A stretch of 64,000 bases of DNA from JAJFUE01 sp039683515. GTDB lineage: Bacteria; Sumerlaeota; Sumerlaeia; MVZB01. The stretch covers positions 62,001 to 126,000 of the forward strand of contig JBDKRG010000008.1 of assembly GCA_039683515.1 (NCBI GenBank). Reading direction: 5' to 3'. Within the stretch, counting starts at the first letter, position 1. Each line of letters opens with the position of its first letter. The notes beneath the pieces were generated by a model that did not search any database, had not been told where the DNA came from, and saw only the letters and a program-made list of their open reading frames with translations. The translations under genes were made by a program, and so were the position numbers. Of this stretch, positions 36,687 to 45,999 are shown piece by piece.

Positions 36687-37715
36687 TTATGCCTTGATTT
36701 CTTCTTTTCCCACCGGCGCCTTGCGCGCGTAATACATGCCGATGACCACGATCGGAATGTATTGCACGAGGTGGATCATCACGGCGTAGGCGAACATCAC
36801 GGTGAGGTCCTTGCTGACGTTCATCACCGTGAGGCTGAAGATCGTGCCGGCTTCGTAAAGGCCCCAGTAGCCGGGCGCGGCCGGGATCAGGATGAAAATG
36901 CCGATCAGCGTGATGAGCGCCATCGCCTGCGGCAGCCGGAGCGGGATGTCGAATCCGCGCGCGATGGCCATGTTGGAGACGGCGCACAGGACCCAGATCA
37001 CGACGGAATAAATGACGATGCGCACCATGACGCCGGGCTGCTTGAGCGCATGGAAGCCGCGCGCGAATTGCGCAATCATCTTCGCGATGAACCGGCGCAC
37101 CCGTGCCGGCAGGAATGTCATCCGGCGCGTGATGCGGATGATCAGCATCTGCACCCAAGGGAACATGAACACAATGACGCCGACCACCAGCACCGCGCAA
37201 AAAACGATCAAGGCGTTGATGGAGTGGTTCAGCACGGCGCTCGTCAGCGGCTCTTTCATGCCCGGCACCGGGACCTTGATGCTGGGGTCGATCGGCGGCA
37301 GGATCGCAAACGAAAGCGCGAGCATGCCGAGAAGCGTCACGGCGTCCAGGATGCGCTCGGCGACGACGCTGGCCAGCGCGGCCGGAATGCCCGTTTTCTG
37401 GCTCTTGGAAATGTGCAGGCAGCGGACGACCTCGCCGACGCGCCCCGGCAGGATGCTGTTGAACGCGAACCCGACCATGATCGGCGGCCACGCCTGATAT
37501 CCTTTAATGTCGTGGTGCGGCCGGAAGATCAGCCCCCAGCGCACGGCGCGCAGGTACATGCTGTAGTAGAACGTCGCCAGGCCGGGCACGAGCCACCACC
37601 AGCCGAACCGGCCGAGCGCCTGGGCGAACTTGCCCCAATCGACCATGCGCGTGAAGTAGGCGATGAGCCCGACCGAGATCAGGCAGCCGACGACGAAGAT
37701 GATGTTCTTTTTCAT
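36687..37715 (-). CDS. Flippase-like / lysylphosphatidylglycerol synthase TM-domain protein (UPF0104)
   Basis: A 342-residue integral membrane protein with about eight helices. It has the family core F-N-S-I-L-P-G-R-V-G-E-V-V-R in the second/third helix region, V-A-E-R-I-L-D, and P-A-A-P-G-Y-W-G-L-Y-E-A-G later. It lacks the cytoplasmic synthase domain of MprF. Members are called flippase-like or dolichol-P-glucose-transporter-like without firm function. The ATG at 37715 is chosen because the hydrophobic start M-K-K-N-I-I-F-V-V-G fits. It follows larC by 65 nt, separated by a palindromic repeat. Confidence 0.85.
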   Translation of the reverse strand: MKKNIIFVVGCLISVGLIAYFTRMVDWGKFAQALGRFGWWWLVPGLATFYYSMYLRAVRWGLIFRPHHDIKGYQAWPPIMVGFAFNSILPGRVGEVVRCLHISKSQKTGIPAALASVVAERILDAVTLLGMLALSFAILPPIDPSIKVPVPGMKEPLTSAVLNHSINALIVFCAVLVVGVIVFMFPWVQMLIIRITRRMTFLPARVRRFIAKMIAQFARGFHALKQPGVMVRIVIYSVVIWVLCAVSNMAIARGFDIPLRLPQAMALITLIGIFILIPAAPGYWGLYEAGTIFSLTVMNVSKDLTVMFAYAVMIHLVQYIPIVVIGMYYARKAPVGKEEIKA

Positions 37716-37734
37716 GTGGTCTTTCTGTTTTTTA

Positions 37735-37802
37735 CCTGGGAACGCCGATCTCCCGATCGGCAATTTTTCAAGCGTGCCGCTCAGGAGAGCGGCGTTCCCA
37801 GG
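37735..37802. repeat. Palindromic element CCTGGGAACGCCG...CGGCGTTCCCAGG
   Basis: A 13-bp perfect outer inverted repeat with an inner GCCGATCTCCCGATCGGC palindrome. It covers the last codons and the stop of larC (37781-37783) and the gap to the next gene. A partial relative, GCCAATCTCCCGATGGGC, lies near 25263. Confidence 0.8.
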
Positions 37803-38986
37803 GATTTTCGTATTGCTATCCGCGCGATGTCGTAAATTTCGGCGAGCGGGCGGCCGGTTTTGATCGCCAGCTCGCGGCAGCTTTCGTATTCGGGCGCGGC
37901 CTTGAGGACGCGCTCGCCCCACAGCGCGACCTTGACCGCGACAGGGCCAAGCTCGGTCTGAACCGTCTCGGCGCGGCGGCCGAGCGCCCAGCGCTCGGTG
38001 AGCGTGCGGCGCACGCCGAGCGTGCTCGTCTCCTTGAAGAGCAACTCGGCGAGCGTGGCCTCTTTTGACGGCTCGGCGATGACGCGGACGTGCAGGCCGG
38101 GGCGGTTCTTTTTCATCTGCACCGCCGAAAAACTCGCGTCGAGCGCGCCGGCCTCGAGGAGACGCTCCATGACGTAGCCGGCGGTCTCGGCCGGCATGTC
38201 GTCGATCTCGCATTCCAAAACCAGGACCGGCTCGCGGAGGGCGGGGATGGCCGGCGAGATGGATTCGCACAGCCACAGGCGCAGGTAATTGGCGATTCCC
38301 TTCAGCTCGCGGCCGCCGCCGCCGTAGCCGACGCGCGCCGAAGTGAGCGGCCGCGCCGGCGCCGGCGCGGCCGCGATCAGTGTGCGAACGATCGCCACGC
38401 CGGTCGGCGTCGCCATCTCGGCCTCGACCGGCCCGGGCGTCCAGGCAAGCCCCTTTAAAAGTTCCGCGGTCGCGGGCGCCGGAACGGGCATCTTGCCGTG
38501 CGCGCAGTCGATGTAGCCGAACCCGGCCGTGATCGGCGAGACCGAGAACGTATCGATCCCGAGAAGCTCCATGCCGAGCATCGCGCCGGTCACGTCGACG
38601 ATCGCGTCCTTGGCGCCGACCTCGTGGAAATGGATCGTCTCGATGGTTTTGCCGTGGACGAGGGCCTCGGCCTCGGCGATGAGGCGGAACGCCGTCGCCG
38701 CCCGCTGCACGACGCGCGGCGGGAGGTCCTTCGCGCTTTCAATAATTTCCAGGATGTGGCGCAGGTGGCGATGGGCGTGGTGGTCTTCGTGGACTTCGAC
38801 GTGGACGAGCGTCCCCTGGATCCCCTGGCGCATGACTTTTTCGGCGCGCAGACGGACGGGCCCGATCGGCAGCGCCTGAAGGGGTCGTTCAATTTCCTCG
38901 ATCGGCACGCCAAGATCAACCAATGCTCCAAGCGTCATGTCGCCGCTGACGCCGCTGTAACAGTCGAAGTGCAGATGCTTGCCCAA
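37781..38986 (-). CDS. larC: Nickel-pincer cofactor biosynthesis protein LarC
   Basis: A 401-residue LarC homologue. It starts H-F-D-C-Y-S-G-V-S-G-D-M and has a His-rich stretch (H-E-D-H-H-A-H-R-H) after residue 65, I-H-F-H-E-V-G-A-K-D-A-I-V-D, and G-P-V-E-A-E-M-A-T-P-T-G-V-A-I. In Lactobacillus LarC inserts nickel into the pyridinium dithiocarboxylate cofactor of lactate racemase. LarB and LarE are not adjacent. The last few codons lie in a palindromic repeat. Confidence 0.92.
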   Translation of the reverse strand: MGKHLHFDCYSGVSGDMTLGALVDLGVPIEEIERPLQALPIGPVRLRAEKVMRQGIQGTLVHVEVHEDHHAHRHLRHILEIIESAKDLPPRVVQRAATAFRLIAEAEALVHGKTIETIHFHEVGAKDAIVDVTGAMLGMELLGIDTFSVSPITAGFGYIDCAHGKMPVPAPATAELLKGLAWTPGPVEAEMATPTGVAIVRTLIAAAPAPARPLTSARVGYGGGGRELKGIANYLRLWLCESISPAIPALREPVLVLECEIDDMPAETAGYVMERLLEAGALDASFSAVQMKKNRPGLHVRVIAEPSKEATLAELLFKETSTLGVRRTLTERWALGRRAETVQTELGPVAVKVALWGERVLKAAPEYESCRELAIKTGRPLAEIYDIARIAIRKSLGTPLS

Positions 38987-39116
38987 ATCCGGAATCCATC
39001 CCGTTGATATGCGCGGGCAACCGGCCCGCCGTTTGGGCCCAGTTTAGGCGTCTCCCCCCCGCGCATGCAAATAAAAGAGATGAGCGATGACCTCGATCCT
39101 TCATCAAATTCGAATA

Positions 39117-39252
39117 TTGAACCACGGAGACACGGAGGCACGGAGATGATTCAAAAATAAGAGATGTCACCTTGGCTCATTGCACCACGAGTCCGATACC
39201 GAAAAAATCCGGTTTCTTCGTGCCTCCGTGTCTCCGTGTCTCCGTGGTTCAA
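39117..39252. repeat. Inverted repeat GAACCACGGAGACACGG / CCGTGTCTCCGTGGTTC
   Basis: The two arms are complementary over about 25 nt and enclose roughly 75 nt. The arms hold tandem CCGTGTCT units. It fills most of the 348-nt gap upstream of larC (38987-39334), where no gene is seen. GATGAGCGATGA is also duplicated at about 39080 and 39272. Confidence 0.8.
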
Positions 39253-39334
39253 TGAATGAAGAATCAAGGTGAGATGAGCGATGAGAAACCAAACACCTCG
39301 AATCATCTTTCATTCATCATTCATCACTCATCAT

Positions 39335-40423
39335 TCACATTTCGACCAGCAACCGCTCGGGGGTTTCGACCAGTTCCTTGACGCGCACGAGGAACTGGAC
39401 GGCGACGCGGCCGTCGATGAGGCGGTGATCGTAGCTGAGCGCCACATACATCATCGGCCGGATCGCGACCTGGCCGTCGACGGCCACGGGGCGGTCCTGG
39501 ATGCGGTGCAGGCCCAGGATGGCCGATTGCGGGCCGTTGAGGATCGGCGTGCTCAGCAGCGAGCCGTACACGCCGCCGTTGGTGATCGTGAACGTGCCGC
39601 CGCGCAGGTCGTCGATCGTGAGCTTGCCGCCGCGGGCGCGCTCGGCCATGCCCTGCACGGCTTTTTCGATGTCGGCGAAGCCGAGCCTGTCGGCGTCGCG
39701 GATCACCGGGACGACGAGCCCCTCGGCGGTGTCGACCGCCACGCCGATGTCGTGGAAATGCTGGTAAACGATCTCCTCGCCGTCGATCCGGGCGTTGACG
39801 ACCGGCATCTCGCGCAGGGCGGCGACGGCCGCCTTGACGAAGAACGGCAGCAGTCCGAGCCGCACGCCGAACTGCCTCTCGAACGCCTCCTTGTGATGGG
39901 CGCGGATCCGCGCCACCGCGCTCATGTCGATTTCGTTGAACGTCGTCAGCATCGCCGCCTCGTGCTGCGCCTCGACGAGCCGCTCGGCGATCGTGCGGCG
40001 GCGGCGGGTCATGCGCACACGCTCCTCGCGGCGGTCGGGCTCAGGGGCTTCGGGGGAATAGGACTCATAGGACTGATAAGACGGATAGGAATTTGCGGGT
40101 TCGGGGGTTTCGGCGGGTTCGGGCTGAGGCTGCACAGGAGCCTGCGGCTTAGATTGCGGCGCGGCCACGGGTGTTTCTTCGGCGGCGGCCTCGTCGATCA
40201 TGCCGATCGTCTCGCCGACCTTGACGTCCTGGCCGGCCTGCTTGTCGATGCGCGCGAGGACGCCCGGGCGGTCGGCGCCAACCTCGAGGTTGACCTTCTC
40301 CGTTTCGAGCTCGAGGAGGATCTCGCCGGTCCGCACGGGCTCGCCCTGGTTCTTGCGCCAGCGGATGATCGTCGCCTCGGTGATCGACTCGCCCAGCTCC
40401 GGAACAATAATGGGATGCGGCAT
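39335..40423 (-). CDS. sucB: Dihydrolipoyl succinyltransferase (E2o), apparently without E1/E3-binding domain
   Basis: A 362-residue E2. The lipoyl domain (1-75) carries E-T-E-K-V-N, with the lipoylated Lys 43. A proline/glutamate-rich linker (80-130, P-S-Y-Q-S-Y-E-S-Y) leads straight into the catalytic domain (V-R-M-T-R-R-R-R-T-I-A-E-R-L), which ends S-Y-D-H-R-L-I-D-G with the catalytic His/Asp. The 35-residue peripheral subunit-binding domain usually seen between linker and catalytic domain is not visible. GAGGGGGAATACC precedes the ATG. It lies directly after sucA in the order sucA-sucB. Confidence 0.92.
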   Translation of the reverse strand: MPHPIIVPELGESITEATIIRWRKNQGEPVRTGEILLELETEKVNLEVGADRPGVLARIDKQAGQDVKVGETIGMIDEAAAEETPVAAPQSKPQAPVQPQPEPAETPEPANSYPSYQSYESYSPEAPEPDRREERVRMTRRRRTIAERLVEAQHEAAMLTTFNEIDMSAVARIRAHHKEAFERQFGVRLGLLPFFVKAAVAALREMPVVNARIDGEEIVYQHFHDIGVAVDTAEGLVVPVIRDADRLGFADIEKAVQGMAERARGGKLTIDDLRGGTFTITNGGVYGSLLSTPILNGPQSAILGLHRIQDRPVAVDGQVAIRPMMYVALSYDHRLIDGRVAVQFLVRVKELVETPERLLVEM

Positions 40424-40451
40424 GGTATTCCCCCTCGTGCGCTTCGTTTGC

Positions 40452-40505
40452 CATTTTCGTGCGTCGTGCGTCGTGCTCGTAATCGTAATCGAAAATCGAA
40501 AAACC
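40452..40505. repeat. CGTGCGT / TCGTAATCG repeat between sucA and sucB
   Basis: Tandem CGTGCGT units followed by two TCGTAA units and CGAAAATCGAAAA. Nearly the same sequence lies at 63061-63113, and shorter or inverted relatives at 447-475, 28008-28041 and 54998-55031. Confidence 0.75.
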
Positions 40506-40555
40506 GTCGCGAAGTCGAATCCCTCGCTCCCGCCCGGGCTACCGCATCATCCACA

Positions 40556-43294
40556 TCAGATCGTCCGCGCCTTTTCGATCAGTTTCTTCTGGTTGTAGGC
40601 GTGCCAGGCGGCGGAGCCCTCGGCCGGGCTCGAAAAGCGCGGCCGGCCGAGGTAGCGCAGCGGCCAGCCGCCGCCGATGATCTCCTCGAGCACCGGGGCG
40701 ATGAACGGCCAGGCGCCCATGTTCATCGGCTCTTCCTGAAGCCAGACGACCTCCTCGACGGCGGCGTATTTTTCGAACAGCGCGACCAGCTCGTCGTGCG
40801 GCGGCGGGTAGATCTGCTCGAGCCGCGCCACGGCCAGCTGCGGCACCGGCGGGCCGTTTTCGCTCATCATGTCGATGTAGATCTTGCCGCTGCACAGGAC
40901 CAGCCGCCGGACGTCGAGCGGGCTGGCATGCGGGTCGTCGATGACCGGCTGCCAGCGGCTCTCCGCGAGCGCCGAAAGCGGCGAGGCGACGAGCGGGTTG
41001 CGCAGCAGGCTCTTGGGGGTCAGCACGATGAGCGGCAGCGGGTCGGTCGCGAGCAGCAGCGCCTGCCGCCGCAAAAGGTGGAAATACTGCGCGGCGCTCG
41101 TGCAGTTGGCGATGCGGATGTTGATCCCGGCCGCCATCTCGAGAAAACGCTCGACGTGGCCGCTGGAGTGGTCCGGCCCCGCCCCTTCGAATCCGTGCGG
41201 CAGGAGCATGACGAGCGACGGCGTCTGCCCCCACTTGGCGCGCGCCGAAACGACGAACTCGTCGATCATGACCTGCGCGCCGTTGGCGAAATCGCCGTAC
41301 TGCGCCTCCCAGATCACGAACCGCTCGGGGCGTTCCATGTTGTAGCCGTATTCGAACCCGACCGCGCCGGCCTCCGACAGCGGGCTGTTGCGGATCTCGA
41401 ACGCGGCGCGCGCCTGCGGCAGCGACTGGAGCGGGCAGTGCGCCGCGCCGGTCTCCTGGTCGAAGTAGACCGCGTGGCGGTGGCTGAACGTCCCGCGCAC
41501 GACGTCTTGACCGGTGAGCCGGACCGCAATCCCTTCTTCGAGGATCGAGGCGAGCGCCAGCTCCTCGGCGCTCGTCCAGTCGATCGCGCGCTCGCCCCCC
41601 GAGCCGACCGCCTCGCGCCGGCGGGCCAGTCCCTTCTCCAGTTTCGAATTGATGTGGAAACCCTCGGGCAGCCGGCCGAGCGACGCGTTGAGCGCGAAGA
41701 TGCGCTCGGCGGGGATCGCCGTCTGGACCCGGCGCGCCGCGCCCGGCGGCGGCTGCTTGGGGATCGGCGGCGCGAGCGCGCGTTCGGCGTCGAGCGCGTC
41801 GAGCTCGCGCTGAAGCTCGTCCATGTATTTGCGCTCGAGCTTCTCCGGTGCGTCCGCTTCAACTTTCCCCTCCGCCACGAGCCTGGCGGCCGTGATCCCG
41901 CGGACGGTCGGGTGCTCGCCCATGGCCGAATACAGGACCGGCTGCGTGAAGCTCGGGTCGTCGGCCTCGTTGTGCCCCCAGCGCCGGTAGCCGACGAGGT
42001 CGATCAGGAAATCCTTCTCGAACCGCCGGCGGTAGGCCAGCGCGATCCGCATCGCCTCGATGCAGTCGATCGGCTCGTCGGCGTTGACGTGGATGACCGG
42101 GATCTCGAACCCCTTGGCCAGGTCGCTGGCGTACATCGTCGAGCGCCCCTCGGCCGGGTCGGCGGTAAAGCCCAGCTGGTTGTTCGCGATGATGTGGAGC
42201 GTGCCGCCGATCCGGTAGCCGCTCAGGCCCGACAGGTTGAGCGTCTCGGCGACGACCCCCTGGCCGGGGAACGCCGCGTCGCCGTGGATGATCACGGAAA
42301 GCGTCACGGAGTGGTCGAAGCGCGGCGGACCGGCCTGGTCGACGCCCGTGCCGATCGCGCGCGCCATCCCCATGACGACCGGGTTGATCGACTCGAGGTG
42401 GCTCGGGTTGGGCGCCAGGCGGATGTAGAGCCCATTGCCGCCCTCGCCCAGCTCGACCGAGACGCCGGCGTGATACTTGACGTCGCCGGTCCAGCCGAGC
42501 TCGCTCGGGGCGACTTCCAGCCTGCCGAGCGGGTCCCGGAACTCGGCGAGGATCTGGTCGTATGGGCGGCGCAGGATGTGCGCCAGGACGTTGAGCCGGC
42601 CGCGGTGCGCCATGCCGATGAGCAGGTTGCGGATCCCGGCCGCCCCGGCCGCGCCGACCGCCTCGTCGAGCATCGGCACCATGACGTCGAGCCCCTCGAT
42701 CGAGAACCGGAACTTGCCCGGGAAGACGCGGTGCAGGAACCGCTCGAAGACGTCGACCTGTGTGAGCCGCTCGAGGAGGGCGCGCTCGTCGACCGGCTCG
42801 CGCGGCGGCCGGTGGCGGCGCGTCTCGATCGCCCCGCGCAGCCAGGCGCGCTCCTCCGAGTCGGTCACGTGCTCGAATTCGAAGCCGGCGTGGGCCGAGT
42901 AGATCCGGCGCAGCGCCTCGATCGCCTCGGCGGCATTCGAAGCGCCCTCCGCGGCCGGCCCGCCGATGAGGCTCGCCGGCATCCGGGCCAGATCCTCTTC
43001 CGTCAGGCCGTGGCGCCGCGCCTCGAGCGCCGGGTCGCCCGGCGGCGGGGAGCCCAGCGGATCGATCCGGGCGGCCAGGTGGCCCAGCCCGCGCACGGCG
43101 TGGGCGAGGTTCACCGCGCCGATCACCTTCTGGAGCGATTCGAGGCCGGCGCGGCCGTCGGTCGCCGGCGGGCGCCACTGCCGGAAAAACCGGCGCGTGC
43201 GCTCGTCGACCGCCTCCGGGTTCTCGCAATAACGCTCGTACAGCTCCTGAACCCAGGCCGCGTTGGCGCCGTGGAAGTCTGCCCAATCGGTCAT
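40556..43294 (-). CDS. sucA: 2-oxoglutarate dehydrogenase E1 component
   Basis: A 912-residue thiamine-diphosphate enzyme. N-terminal helical part E-L-Y-E-R-Y-C-E-N-P-E-A-V-D; thiamine site with G-M-A-H-R-G-R-L-N-V-L and the G-D-A-A-F-P-G-Q-G-V-V-A-E-T-L-N-L-S cofactor motif; C-terminal transketolase-like fold with L-L-P-H-G-F-E-G-A-G-P-D-H-S-S. It decarboxylates 2-oxoglutarate in the TCA cycle. The ATG at 43294 (M-T-D-W-A-D-F) is preferred to 43303. It is 12 nt after the GT-C gene stop; the dihydrolipoyl dehydrogenase is elsewhere. Confidence 0.95.
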   Translation of the reverse strand: MTDWADFHGANAAWVQELYERYCENPEAVDERTRRFFRQWRPPATDGRAGLESLQKVIGAVNLAHAVRGLGHLAARIDPLGSPPPGDPALEARRHGLTEEDLARMPASLIGGPAAEGASNAAEAIEALRRIYSAHAGFEFEHVTDSEERAWLRGAIETRRHRPPREPVDERALLERLTQVDVFERFLHRVFPGKFRFSIEGLDVMVPMLDEAVGAAGAAGIRNLLIGMAHRGRLNVLAHILRRPYDQILAEFRDPLGRLEVAPSELGWTGDVKYHAGVSVELGEGGNGLYIRLAPNPSHLESINPVVMGMARAIGTGVDQAGPPRFDHSVTLSVIIHGDAAFPGQGVVAETLNLSGLSGYRIGGTLHIIANNQLGFTADPAEGRSTMYASDLAKGFEIPVIHVNADEPIDCIEAMRIALAYRRRFEKDFLIDLVGYRRWGHNEADDPSFTQPVLYSAMGEHPTVRGITAARLVAEGKVEADAPEKLERKYMDELQRELDALDAERALAPPIPKQPPPGAARRVQTAIPAERIFALNASLGRLPEGFHINSKLEKGLARRREAVGSGGERAIDWTSAEELALASILEEGIAVRLTGQDVVRGTFSHRHAVYFDQETGAAHCPLQSLPQARAAFEIRNSPLSEAGAVGFEYGYNMERPERFVIWEAQYGDFANGAQVMIDEFVVSARAKWGQTPSLVMLLPHGFEGAGPDHSSGHVERFLEMAAGINIRIANCTSAAQYFHLLRRQALLLATDPLPLIVLTPKSLLRNPLVASPLSALAESRWQPVIDDPHASPLDVRRLVLCSGKIYIDMMSENGPPVPQLAVARLEQIYPPPHDELVALFEKYAAVEEVVWLQEEPMNMGAWPFIAPVLEEIIGGGWPLRYLGRPRFSSPAEGSAAWHAYNQKKLIEKARTI

Positions 43295-43306
43295 CGCCCG
43301 CAACTC

Positions 43307-44887
43307 TCATTTCCTGTCGAAGTCGTGACGGAACCGCACCTCAATGACCGGGTTGTGATAGCCGGCCCGGGCGTATCGTGGCTTTTTAAAAATTCTGACA
43401 TACGGGAATTCAGACCGCAATGTATTCAAGTCGTCGACGGTCTGGCCGCTCAGGGACGGGTAGCACTCGTAGCGGTCGGTCGAGAAGTGCGAAAGCACCA
43501 GGATGTCGGCCTTTGCGGCCGGCCCCATGTCGAAACGCAGCTGCGACAGGACGATCGGGATCCCGATCCATTCGACCCCGGGCATCAGCTCGCGACTGGG
43601 CATGTAATTCAGGGATGACTTGATATAGGCGACCGGCCGGGGCTGGCGCCGCATCTGTTCGTTGAAGAGCCAGTTGGCGGCCTGCTCGCGCGTGTCGGGC
43701 TTCAGCTGGCGGGCAATCGCCGCGGAGTGGACGGCCAGCGCGATCGTCAGCGCCCACGCGGCGCATAAAGCCACCTCGCGGAACCGGCGCAGCCGGCCGA
43801 GCCAACCGGCCGCCAGGACCGCCAGGAGCGGGACGCACGGCAGGATGTAACGCTCGGCGTCGGGGAACCGCTTGAGCGGCGTGAGTTCCGTGAGCAGGTA
43901 CCACCCCGCCGCCGCAAGCGCCGTGAGCCGGACCGCCGGCGCGGCGCGCTTGCGGAACGCGCCGCCGACGCCCGCGAGCGCGGCCAGCGTGAGCGGCCAG
44001 CCCAGGCCCAGGTTGATCCCATGGGTCAGGAAGTGGGTCCCCAAATCGGGCCACTGGTGGATCTTGAGCGGCGCGTCGCCGTCGGAGCTCTGGGAGCCGC
44101 GCGACAGGGCCAGGTTGATCTGTTCGAGCCCCTCGCGGGGATGGAAGACAAGCTGCTTCGATCCGGCGCTGAAGCAAGCCAGCGCCACGAGGATGAAGAA
44201 GGCGATCTCGCCGCGCCGCGAGCGCCGGCCCATCGCCATGAAGACGGCGATCAGGATCGGGAACATCAGACCCACGTACTTGGTCGCCGCGGCGAACCCC
44301 GCGGTGGCCGCGCACAGGACCAGCCCGCCGCGCCGCCGCGCCGCCGTCCCGGCCAGCCACCACGCCGCGCCGAGCACGCACGCCGTCGTGAACAACGTCT
44401 GGAAGGAATCCTCTTTCAGGTACCGGCCGTGCACGGTGCACAGCGGCGAGGCCGCGACGATCGCCGCCGCCAGCAGCCCCGCCCGGCGGCCGAACAGCGC
44501 CGCCCCGAGCAGGCCCGTCACGATGATGGTCGCCGCCGAGAACACCGCCGACACGTAACGGCCGCACAGCACGATCTGCCGGGAGCGGTGCGGCAGCCCC
44601 AGCGGCTCGGCCACGGCGACCACGCCGGCCGTCACGTTGACCATGCACCCGGGGTGGATGAGCGGCATGATCGAGTAATCCAGCGGCAGGCCGCGCACGA
44701 TCCGGTCGATGATCGCGAACTTCTTGAACTCGTCGGGGTGATAGATCGCCGGGATGCCGTAGTCGATGTTCCACAGCCGCAGCGCCAGACCGGCGAGCGT
44801 CAGCGCCGCGAGCGCCGCCCAAAACCGCCGCCGGGGCGCATGAGGGGCGGGGCATTCGTTTGAAGCCAGGGCGCGTGAGGGCTGCAT
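43307..44887 (-). CDS. GT-C fold membrane glycosyltransferase-like protein (PMT/ArnT superfamily)
   Basis: A 526-residue protein with about 10-12 helices. The first periplasmic loop has I-Y-H-P-D-E-F-K, the acidic signature of lipid-phosphate sugar-dependent GT-C enzymes, and later H-G-R-Y-L-K-E-D. A C-terminal soluble domain follows (about 400-526). The donor is probably a polyprenyl-phosphate sugar; acceptor unknown. It lies 12 nt before sucA on the same strand, a surprising operon partner. Confidence 0.75.
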   Translation of the reverse strand: MQPSRALASNECPAPHAPRRRFWAALAALTLAGLALRLWNIDYGIPAIYHPDEFKKFAIIDRIVRGLPLDYSIMPLIHPGCMVNVTAGVVAVAEPLGLPHRSRQIVLCGRYVSAVFSAATIIVTGLLGAALFGRRAGLLAAAIVAASPLCTVHGRYLKEDSFQTLFTTACVLGAAWWLAGTAARRRGGLVLCAATAGFAAATKYVGLMFPILIAVFMAMGRRSRRGEIAFFILVALACFSAGSKQLVFHPREGLEQINLALSRGSQSSDGDAPLKIHQWPDLGTHFLTHGINLGLGWPLTLAALAGVGGAFRKRAAPAVRLTALAAAGWYLLTELTPLKRFPDAERYILPCVPLLAVLAAGWLGRLRRFREVALCAAWALTIALAVHSAAIARQLKPDTREQAANWLFNEQMRRQPRPVAYIKSSLNYMPSRELMPGVEWIGIPIVLSQLRFDMGPAAKADILVLSHFSTDRYECYPSLSGQTVDDLNTLRSEFPYVRIFKKPRYARAGYHNPVIEVRFRHDFDRK

Positions 44888-45047
44888 GCCGGAATCCCCA
44901 AGACTGGAATCAAGCCATCATGCATGCCGCGCCCCCGGCGGGCAATCGATTAACATAACCACAATCCGCAACCCGAAATCCGAAATTTTAATGCTGCATC
45001 CGACCGGGATTCCGATTTATCCTGATTCGGCCGCGTAAGGAGGAGTC

Positions 45048-45761
45048 ATGAGCAAGCCGGTTGACCCCACTGCCCTTCAAAAGCTCGAAAAAGAAGCGAT
45101 GGAGTGCGAGCGCCAGAACGATTTCGTCAGCGCGCTCGACATCTACGAGGAAATCGACCGCAACGGCTGGTCGTCGCCGCGGCACCTGCTCGCGCTCGGC
45201 GAGTGCTACATGCACGCCCGCCAGCGCCAGAACGCGCGCGAGGCCTGGATCCGCGCGTTCGAGGCCGACTCCAGCATGAACGAGGTGATCCAGCTTCTCG
45301 ACCGCTACTTCCCGGGCTGGGAAAAGACGGCCGTCAAACACCATGGCCAGGAAGAGGCGCCGCCGCCGCCCCCCGCCTTCAGCGATACGCAGGCCGGCCT
45401 GACGATGGAATCGGTCTCGTACCGCACGCCGCCGGCGCCGGCCCCCGCCGTTCCGCCGCCCCCCCCGCCCGCTCGCAAGCAGCCCCCGATGCCCCCCAAG
45501 CCGGCGCCCGCCGCGGCGACGCAGCTTTCAACGCCCGCGCGGCCGGCCGCCCCGCAGCCGCCGCCGATCCAGCAGCAGATCCGCATGCAGCCCGCCCAGG
45601 TGATCATCGAGGCCGCCAAGGTCGTCGTCGGCGAAGGCGGCCCGCGCGAGTCCAAGGTCAACTGGAGCTTCATCCTGGCCGACGCGGCCGAGGAAGCGGC
45701 CAAGCAGCAGCGCCGCCACGCCGCGCGCAACGCCGCTGCGCCGCCCGCCGAGCCGGCCTAA
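45048..45761 (+). CDS. TPR-like protein with a proline-rich linker
   Basis: A 237-residue soluble protein. Residues 7-85 form two or three TPR-like helix pairs (F-V-S-A-L-D-I-Y-E-E-I, L-L-A-L-G-E-C-Y-M-H-A). A long Pro/Ala-rich disordered region (about 100-180, with runs of five or six Pro) and an alanine-rich C-terminal helix with K-Q-Q-R-R-H-A-A follow. AAGGAGG lies 5 nt before the ATG. Family not recognised; a scaffold role is only a guess. Confidence 0.65.
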   Translation: MSKPVDPTALQKLEKEAMECERQNDFVSALDIYEEIDRNGWSSPRHLLALGECYMHARQRQNAREAWIRAFEADSSMNEVIQLLDRYFPGWEKTAVKHHGQEEAPPPPPAFSDTQAGLTMESVSYRTPPAPAPAVPPPPPPARKQPPMPPKPAPAAATQLSTPARPAAPQPPPIQQQIRMQPAQVIIEAAKVVVGEGGPRESKVNWSFILADAAEEAAKQQRRHAARNAAAPPAEPA

Positions 45762-45999
45762 GCGCCTTTAGCATCGCCCAAGATCACCCCCCCGCCGCCC
45801 CATGGTCACCGTCGCGGACATCCACGACGACGACGAGGGACCCCGCCTGCCCAAGAACGAGGAATCGGTCCGGGACAAGCTGCTCGAGTTCAAGCGAGAC
45901 GGCCGACGGCGCGCGCCGGAGGTTGATGTTTGCCCGCCCCCTCGCCTACAATCGATTTTCGATCGCAGTCACGAACTTGAATCATCAGGAGCTGGCAAC

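Noticed and set aside
39281..43618. A 1445-codon open frame on the plus strand
   Set aside because: It is the complement of sucA, sucB and the GT-C gene; its sequence is Arg/Gly/Ala-rich low-complexity, as expected from antisense of high-GC genes.
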